Of a stretch of 41,744 nucleotides of DNA, positions 36,901 to 41,744 are shown in pieces. Source of the DNA: Nitrospiraceae bacterium (GTDB lineage: Bacteria > Nitrospirota > Nitrospiria > Nitrospirales > Nitrospiraceae); NCBI GenBank assembly GCA_014379455.1, contig JACMLT010000009.1:1-41744 (forward strand). The letters run 5' to 3'. How positions within the stretch are numbered: the stretch's first letter is position 1; each line of letters opens with the position of its first letter. Below the pieces are notes generated by a model. The model searched no databases, was not told the DNA's origin, and saw only the letters and a program-made list of their open reading frames with translations. A program made the translations under genes and the position numbers.

Positions 36901-38643
36901 CAATCCTTGCGGCGGCAACATATACTCGACCCAATCCTTGATGGAGACCTTGACCGGATTGGCTTTCCAATCTGTCTTATCCTTCGTGATCTCCCACTTC
37001 TTCCCGCCATACCAATCCACGGTGGTCCCGACCAGCTTGTCCGAGCTGACCGCGAGCTTGATCTTCCCCTTGCGATCAGGAAGCTCGATGAGCGGCTTCA
37101 TCACGTCAGTTTGGAACCCGGTCGACTGCAACGTGTTGTAGACACGCCAGAATCCCCACATTCCCGTCACATAGTGCTGCGGGATATGGCAGTGAAATAC
37201 AAACTCTCCGGCCAACGCCTGCAAGCCGCCTGACCCACCCTCGGTTACCTCATCGTAAATTTCCGACGGACCGATTGACTGAACGTCTAGCCGGTCCGAC
37301 GGATCGCTGATGGGCGGAAATTTCACCGGGCCGTTCTTTGACAAGGTCGGATCGATCCTGCTGGTGCCCGGCTGTCTGGACCAACGGATGGAACCGCCAT
37401 GCAGATGGTGCGAATGCACGATTTCAGACCCACCGACCATCCGGAACGTAGCCGGATCCCCTAAATATGAGCGGGGAACCGTGGTGGCGGGATCACCAAA
37501 CGTGTAGGACCCATAGCCTTGCGACTCATCGGAAAACCCGACCAGGTGCTCCTGCTGCTCGAGTCGTGTTCCATGTGGTTCGCTGCGATAGTTGAGCAAG
37601 CGCGCCCCCGGCCGGTACGTGTCCGTGTGCGGATCACGCTGTGGCAACATGTCTCCTTTGCGATTCAACAATCTAAACGTTTCGTCTCCTGCCTCATGAT
37701 AGAAAATAACAAATTCGCGGAAGTCCGAGGCGTTCGCCAGATCAATCATGGCCTCCCAGCCGCTCTTCATTTCCTCACCGGTAAACGGGCTCAGATGTCG
37801 AGACCCGCGCTGCTCAACCACAAGCGAACCTAACAGGCCCAGGGAATACTGCTCTCTGGTCGCATGGCTATGGAACGCGCGCCCGCCCACCTGAAGATCC
37901 ATCGGAATGTACCACTCGAACTCGCCCTGCTTCCCTGTTGGCACCAATGCATCAGGATTATTGGCGGTCGCCGGCTTACCCGTGCTGGCGACAAGCATCT
38001 GCGATCCGTTCACGATCATGTTGGTCGGCTCGTCGGTTATCTGATTTCGCAATGTGATTCGGAGACAATCTCCTTGGTTCGCTCGAATGACCAACGGTTG
38101 AATCAGATCACCCTGTAAACCGTTCGACACGGCGCCGGTGGCGAACGTCGGATCGTCGCTTTCCCGCGCAGCCTTGTTCTTCTCTTCCTCCTCACGCACA
38201 CCGGCCACATTTTCGGTCAGCGCATACATATACCCTGGGTAGAAATCTCCAAATCGATTCACGGAAATTTCAACGTTGATCGTCGAAATATCGAAGGCAC
38301 GGACAGGGGCTTGCGCCGGACAGCGAGCCCCTTGCGTGACCTTCACCTTATCCTGATCTTCTGCGACGAGTAGGATACCCTGCTGCATCGCATGGGCTCC
38401 GGCACCCTGGAACGGCCCTTTGCTCTGCACCTGCCGCTCGATTTGCTCGATGGCCTTCGACATCTTATCCATCAGCATCGGACCTGCCTGCACATTCACC
38501 GGTGTCGCCACATCGACAGCGGAATCCACTGCGACATGCGTGTCATGCGACACAACCGCACGCGCGGAATTCGGCTCGGCGAACAAGATACAGGCCGCAA
38601 GCCCCATCATCCCCGCCCCTACCCACTTCTGTGATGCACTCAT
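33901..38643 (-). CDS. Giant multi-cupredoxin multicopper oxidase (MnxG/MofA-like architecture)
   Basis: 1580 aa. Signal peptide; copper motifs FHSHA, HSHHLHGG, FHCHIPQHYVTGM, LHPHFFQFD, WHDHVFG, VHTWHVTGHWFPM; three repeats starting CP-x-x-[AS]-P-x-[RK]. Confidence 0.88.
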   Translation of the reverse strand: MSASQKWVGAGMMGLAACILFAEPNSARAVVSHDTHVAVDSAVDVATPVNVQAGPMLMDKMSKAIEQIERQVQSKGPFQGAGAHAMQQGILLVAEDQDKVKVTQGARCPAQAPVRAFDISTINVEISVNRFGDFYPGYMYALTENVAGVREEEEKNKAARESDDPTFATGAVSNGLQGDLIQPLVIRANQGDCLRITLRNQITDEPTNMIVNGSQMLVASTGKPATANNPDALVPTGKQGEFEWYIPMDLQVGGRAFHSHATREQYSLGLLGSLVVEQRGSRHLSPFTGEEMKSGWEAMIDLANASDFREFVIFYHEAGDETFRLLNRKGDMLPQRDPHTDTYRPGARLLNYRSEPHGTRLEQQEHLVGFSDESQGYGSYTFGDPATTVPRSYLGDPATFRMVGGSEIVHSHHLHGGSIRWSRQPGTSRIDPTLSKNGPVKFPPISDPSDRLDVQSIGPSEIYDEVTEGGSGGLQALAGEFVFHCHIPQHYVTGMWGFWRVYNTLQSTGFQTDVMKPLIELPDRKGKIKLAVSSDKLVGTTVDWYGGKKWEITKDKTDWKANPVKVSIKDWVEYMLPPQGLPGKTEDQVKQAQANDATVVNWKWEGALALNEPETPHKWADYESPTPLKRPAITFDPQTGKLAFPWLRPHLGKRPPFAPNHGGAPWLEPFHVREDGTKSTEQARPGEQGPWSLCPENSPRKFYTTHAITLPITLKPATAKSAALVDPIGMIFVLHEEEAEVRKNPKKQLPLVIRGNVYDCVDIIYKNEIPDDARTGWANKVNLHPHFFQFDTSASDGPTIGFSYDMSLRAFTMLTDPQPTKGMPLPGNTVQTADSKAGARSITVADASKFHVNIELGVGMDDPKYFEVVRIKTINGKTITFDAPLKYDHKKNDIASVEFIRERWYVDSDFGTVYWHDHVFGTDTWGHGLFSAFITEPPRSTYHDPVTGKEIRSGPIADIHTLEPVSAHIRGSFREVMMHIMDSNARTAELITTDNPQARVGATTVDGPPSHQFPERINKSPMWFLNGGEATTGSGYSMRVEPLSVRLAQNPDPSKLFVSGIHGDPGTPLLRAYLGDPILVRALVGSANEVHTWHVTGHWFPMERYSTTAMPRSTIHLAIGERYDPAIPAAGGPQKQAGDYLYYSGRASHFAEGSWGIFRVFDELQGDLKPLPSREQIQKSAPSICPADAPVKTFNVSAIDQNIRYHEGTPGVMEVDLERKMVFGNEQGKMYVLDGDRGKVKAGELRPSPLTLHVNVGDCMKINLKNEMAKERAGFHVDMMAFDPKDSFGANVGNNPGDQTIGPGQSKTYTYYAHQEYGELAALIQDWGNVVENPRNGLFGSIIVGPKGSHYRDPMTGADVTMKSSWRADVLVDRMIPGNENRKNYRSFSLMFQDEDNIVGVSFMPYIQQVAGITAVNYQSEPTAWRMEKGCDVSELFSCVKAGAAGPATPLLQAHVGDPVAIHVLGAFSEQVQLFTVDGHEWPHEPYSQGADQVSTMEFGGSEVINAYLTGGAGGPNKIVGDYMWKNQRPAFANAGQWGLFKVLPVEDQRILPLMPQVPPTKTAESENGGAVSRTSTGGR

Positions 38644-38665
38644 ACGGTAAGCCTCCTCCTCAATC

Positions 38666-38732
38666 GGTCACTATTTGGTCACAATACTGTTTCGACTGTT
38701 TCGGCAATATTTCCATAACTGGTGTCATTATA
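38666..38732 (-). promoter_or_regulatory. Putative promoter/regulatory region of the multicopper oxidase gene
   Basis: TATAAT on the minus strand (38732-38727) with no clear -35; tandem 9-mer actgtttcg x2 (38686-38703) and ggtcac x2 (38666-38671, 38677-38682). Confidence 0.4.
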
Positions 38733-38963
38733 AATCTGATCACAACTGGGGTATAGATCATAGACAAGGGGTTTGAGTCAAGAGGGGGACGTACCTAGAT
38801 AAAACATAAGTCCGCAAGGGTGAACGCTGAGATCATGGCAGCAAAATCGTGACCGTCGCTTCACGCACAAACACAGCGGTGGGCAACAGGAGAACACGCG
38901 CCCCTGAGTCATACGGGCTGAAAGCATCTTCTTCAATGCGCACCCCTTCGCTTCTGTGTAATA

Positions 38964-40784
38964 ATGACGATTATGTTTCTGAAGCGTTGGCTGGTTGGCG
39001 ATCCACTCAAGAGCACTCAGGCAGCAGACGAACGGCTGTCGAAAACCCTCGCTCTCGCGATCTTTTCCTCGAACGCGATTTCTTCCGTGGCCTATGCCAC
39101 GGAAGAAATTTTGCTCGTGCTGATCCTTGCGGGAACTGCCGCCGTTGCCTGGTCCATTCCTATCAGCTTCGCAATCCTGTTTCTCGTCGTTGTCCTGACC
39201 ATTTCCTATCGCCAAATCATCTACGAATACCCAGAAGGTGGCGGGGCTTACATTGTGGCCCGCAACAATATCGGGGAACTGCCTGCGCTGATCGCCGCCG
39301 GGGCGTTGATGATTGACTATGTGCTCACGGTCGCCGTCAGCGTGGCGGCAGGCATCGCGGCCCTGACCTCAGCCGTGCCGAGTTTGTTCGAGCATCGTGT
39401 AGCCATCGGCCTCACCGCCATCATCTTCATTATCATCATGAATCTTCGCGGCGTGCGGGAGTCGGGGAAGTTCTTCGCCGTCCCTACCTACTTTGCCATC
39501 GGCGCCCTGGGAGTGATGGTGGCAGTCGGAGGTATCCAGGCCCTGCTCGGACAAGCTGCCCCGGCGTCAGCGGACCCCCAGACAACGGTTGAAGACCTGA
39601 CGCTCTTCCTGATCCTTCGCGCATTTGCCGCCGGCTGTTCGGCTGTGACTGGAATGGAGGTCGTCTCGAACGGTGTCAAATCCTTCCGCCGACCGGAGGC
39701 CGAGAATGCCTCGACGACCATGATTTATATGTCGCTGATTCTGGCGGCATTATTTATGGGTATCAGCTTCCTGGCCTCCCACTATGCCATCCTGCCCAAA
39801 GCAGATGAGACGATCGTGTCCCAATTAGCACGTCTCACCTTCGGTGCCGGAGCCCTGTACTACGCGCTCCAGATCGGAACCATGCTGTTGTTAGTGCTTG
39901 CCGCTAACAGCGCCTTTGCCGGCTTCCCTCACCTTGCGTCGATCCTGGCGCGCGACGGCTATATGCCCCGTCAGATGGCGACGTTCGGCGACCGCTTGGT
40001 GTTCTCGAACGGGGTCGTCATTTTAGGGATCTTCGCCTGTTTCCTCCTGGTTCTCTTTCATGGTGACACGCATGCCTTGATTCCGCTCTACGCCGTCGGT
40101 GTGTTCATCTCCTTCACGTTATCCCAATCCGGCATGGTACGCCGATGGCTGACCAAGAAAGGGCCTCATTGGCGAAAGAGCCTGATTGTCAACGGCGCAG
40201 GCGCTGTCATAACCGGCATTGCGACCATCATCCTCGCCAGCACCAAGTTCACACAGGGCGCCTGGATCGTCTTCCTCCTCATTTTCATATTGGTCTTGAT
40301 GTTCCGCTCGATCCACTCTCATTACAAAGCCGTCACTGAACAGATCTCGCTCACGCGTGATCACCGCCCTCCAATTCCACAACGCAATATCGTCATCATT
40401 CCCATCAGTGGCGTCGATCAAGCGGTAATTCGCGCAGTCGATTACGCACGCAGTCGTCCCGGCGAGATTCATGCGGTGATGGTCGATGTGGACATGCAGG
40501 CCACAGCGCGCATACAAATCCAGTGGGCGCAATGGGGCTGTGGCGTCAATTTGCGCGCTCTCCCGTCGCCCTACCGCTCAGTCATGAAGTCCTTGCTCGA
40601 CTACATCGAACAAATTCTCGAAAAGGAACCTGACATCTGGGTGACGGTCGTCATCCCGGAGATTCTTCCCGCCCATTGGTGGCAAAGCATCCTGCACAAC
40701 CAACGCGCACTGTTCCTCAAAACCGCGCTTCTGTTCAAAGATCGCGTCATCCTGATCGACGTACCATTTCACCTGAAACGGTAA
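38964..40784 (+). CDS. APC-superfamily permease
   Basis: 606 aa. ALAIFSSNAISSVAYATEEILL, YEYPEGGGAYIVARNNIGELPALIAAGALMIDYVLTVAVSVAAG, about 12 TM helices and a soluble C-terminal domain. Confidence 0.88.
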   Translation: MTIMFLKRWLVGDPLKSTQAADERLSKTLALAIFSSNAISSVAYATEEILLVLILAGTAAVAWSIPISFAILFLVVVLTISYRQIIYEYPEGGGAYIVARNNIGELPALIAAGALMIDYVLTVAVSVAAGIAALTSAVPSLFEHRVAIGLTAIIFIIIMNLRGVRESGKFFAVPTYFAIGALGVMVAVGGIQALLGQAAPASADPQTTVEDLTLFLILRAFAAGCSAVTGMEVVSNGVKSFRRPEAENASTTMIYMSLILAALFMGISFLASHYAILPKADETIVSQLARLTFGAGALYYALQIGTMLLLVLAANSAFAGFPHLASILARDGYMPRQMATFGDRLVFSNGVVILGIFACFLLVLFHGDTHALIPLYAVGVFISFTLSQSGMVRRWLTKKGPHWRKSLIVNGAGAVITGIATIILASTKFTQGAWIVFLLIFILVLMFRSIHSHYKAVTEQISLTRDHRPPIPQRNIVIIPISGVDQAVIRAVDYARSRPGEIHAVMVDVDMQATARIQIQWAQWGCGVNLRALPSPYRSVMKSLLDYIEQILEKEPDIWVTVVIPEILPAHWWQSILHNQRALFLKTALLFKDRVILIDVPFHLKR

Positions 40785-40800
40785 CCGTGAGGCGTGAAAC

Positions 40801-41744
40801 GTGACACGTGAAACGAGGCAATGGACCATTGGCATAGTCACGGTAGCCCTGTGCCTAGGCCTCACAGTGCAGCAGGCGTTCGCCTTCAAAATTCTCGAAC
40901 CGGCGGAGGGGGCGAAGCTGAGATCGGGCACAACGATCACCGCCCGTGTGGATCTGGGCAAAGACTCCAACATCGTCCAGGTCCGCTACTATTGGTATGG
41001 CGAACAGGATGACACGCTGGTTGAACAGGAAGACACCACCGCCACAGGATCGATCGTGGCACCAGTGGCGCTGATCGGATTGTCCGACCATCACCTGCCC
41101 TTTGGCGGCCCGCTGTTGGTCCCAAAAGACGGCATTGGGCCGATGCGGTTGCTGGCGGTCGCAGAAATTTCACGCGGTCGATTGGAAAAACGATCCGTCT
41201 TCGATGAAATTCTGGTGCAGGTCGAACCCCATGCTGCCCTCACCTCTATAGAATTTGAAACCGACAAACCCTTACAGCTTGGGCGAGCCGGACAATCCTC
41301 TGCGTTCGGGCACGTCGACTCCCTGGGTAAGATTTTCCAGCTGCCCGTCGTAGGGGAGTTCGCCGATGGTGTGGTTCGCCGAATCAGCACACCTGCCGGC
41401 GGCACCAATTTCACATCCTCCAACGACAAGGTCATCAAGATCTTGAAGGACGGCCTGTTGCAAATTGCCGGGAACGGAAAAGCCACCCTCACCGTCACCA
41501 ATCGAGGCAAGCAAGCTCAGCTGGACATCGAAGTGAACGTCAACCAGGAGCCGAACGAACCGCCCGTCGCCGATGCTGGGACAAACCAAATCGTGAAGGC
41601 CGGGTCGAAAGTGAAGTTGAGCGGATTGAACAGCCGCGATACGGAAGGCGAAGCGCTCTATTATTCGTGGAGTCAGGTGCGAGGCAGCAAGATCGCGTTG
41701 TTGGACGTGGATAACGCCGAACCCTCCTTCCTTGCGCCGACCGT
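40801..41744 (+). CDS. Secreted PKD/Ig-like domain protein (partial, runs off the right edge)
   Basis: No ATG; GTG at 40801 gives MTRETRQWTIGIVTVALCLGLTVQQAFAFKILEPAEGAKLRSGTTITARVDLG...NEPPVADAGTNQIVKAGSKVKLSGLNSRDTEGEALYYSWSQVRG, open to the window end. Confidence 0.75.
   Translation, partial: MTRETRQWTIGIVTVALCLGLTVQQAFAFKILEPAEGAKLRSGTTITARVDLGKDSNIVQVRYYWYGEQDDTLVEQEDTTATGSIVAPVALIGLSDHHLPFGGPLLVPKDGIGPMRLLAVAEISRGRLEKRSVFDEILVQVEPHAALTSIEFETDKPLQLGRAGQSSAFGHVDSLGKIFQLPVVGEFADGVVRRISTPAGGTNFTSSNDKVIKILKDGLLQIAGNGKATLTVTNRGKQAQLDIEVNVNQEPNEPPVADAGTNQIVKAGSKVKLSGLNSRDTEGEALYYSWSQVRGSKIALLDVDNAEPSFLAPT

Noticed and set aside
38778-39215. 145-aa minus-strand ORF over the APC permease start
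   Set aside because: Overlaps the well-supported permease in antisense; Cys/Arg-rich tail without domain support.
1-41744. CRISPR arrays, tRNA or rRNA genes, transposase genes
   Set aside because: No regularly spaced repeats, cloverleaf-like segments, rRNA-like sequence or transposase ORFs were recognised by reading; a tRNAscan/Infernal run would be needed to exclude them fully.

Overview
The window looks like the chromosome of a Nitrospira-type (Nitrospirota) nitrite oxidizer. This is inferred from gene content and recalled protein style; no database was searched. From left to right it contains: (1) a housekeeping block on the minus strand (secF partial, secD, yajC, tgt, argS, a glycosyltransferase family 9 gene, mobA); (2) a respiratory block on the minus strand with an NxrC-like ethylbenzene-dehydrogenase/cytochrome c fusion, two membrane c-type cytochromes, a long cytochrome bd-like oxidase subunit, two unlisted small membrane ORFs, two Cys-less FGE/SUMF-type proteins, a Gly-rich membrane protein, a DUF3047-like protein and a second bd-like oxidase paralogue; (3) a membrane protein, a tandem PCP_red-domain protein, a DUF420-like protein and a SAM methyltransferase; (4) an accessory region with a HigBA-like toxin-antitoxin pair, lipoproteins, TraT, an Ig-repeat surface protein and a decayed VapBC locus; (5) a copper/metal-centred minus-strand gene set with a 1580-aa six-cupredoxin multicopper oxidase, two cupredoxin-type proteins and a SmbP-like protein; (6) an APC-family permease and the start of a PKD/Ig-like secreted protein. 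The most interesting items are the giant multicopper oxidase with permuted copper motifs and its cupredoxin neighbours, the duplicated bd-like oxidases with adjacent 34-42 aa membrane peptides, and interspersed intergenic repeats. No CRISPR array, rRNA or tRNA gene was recognised.
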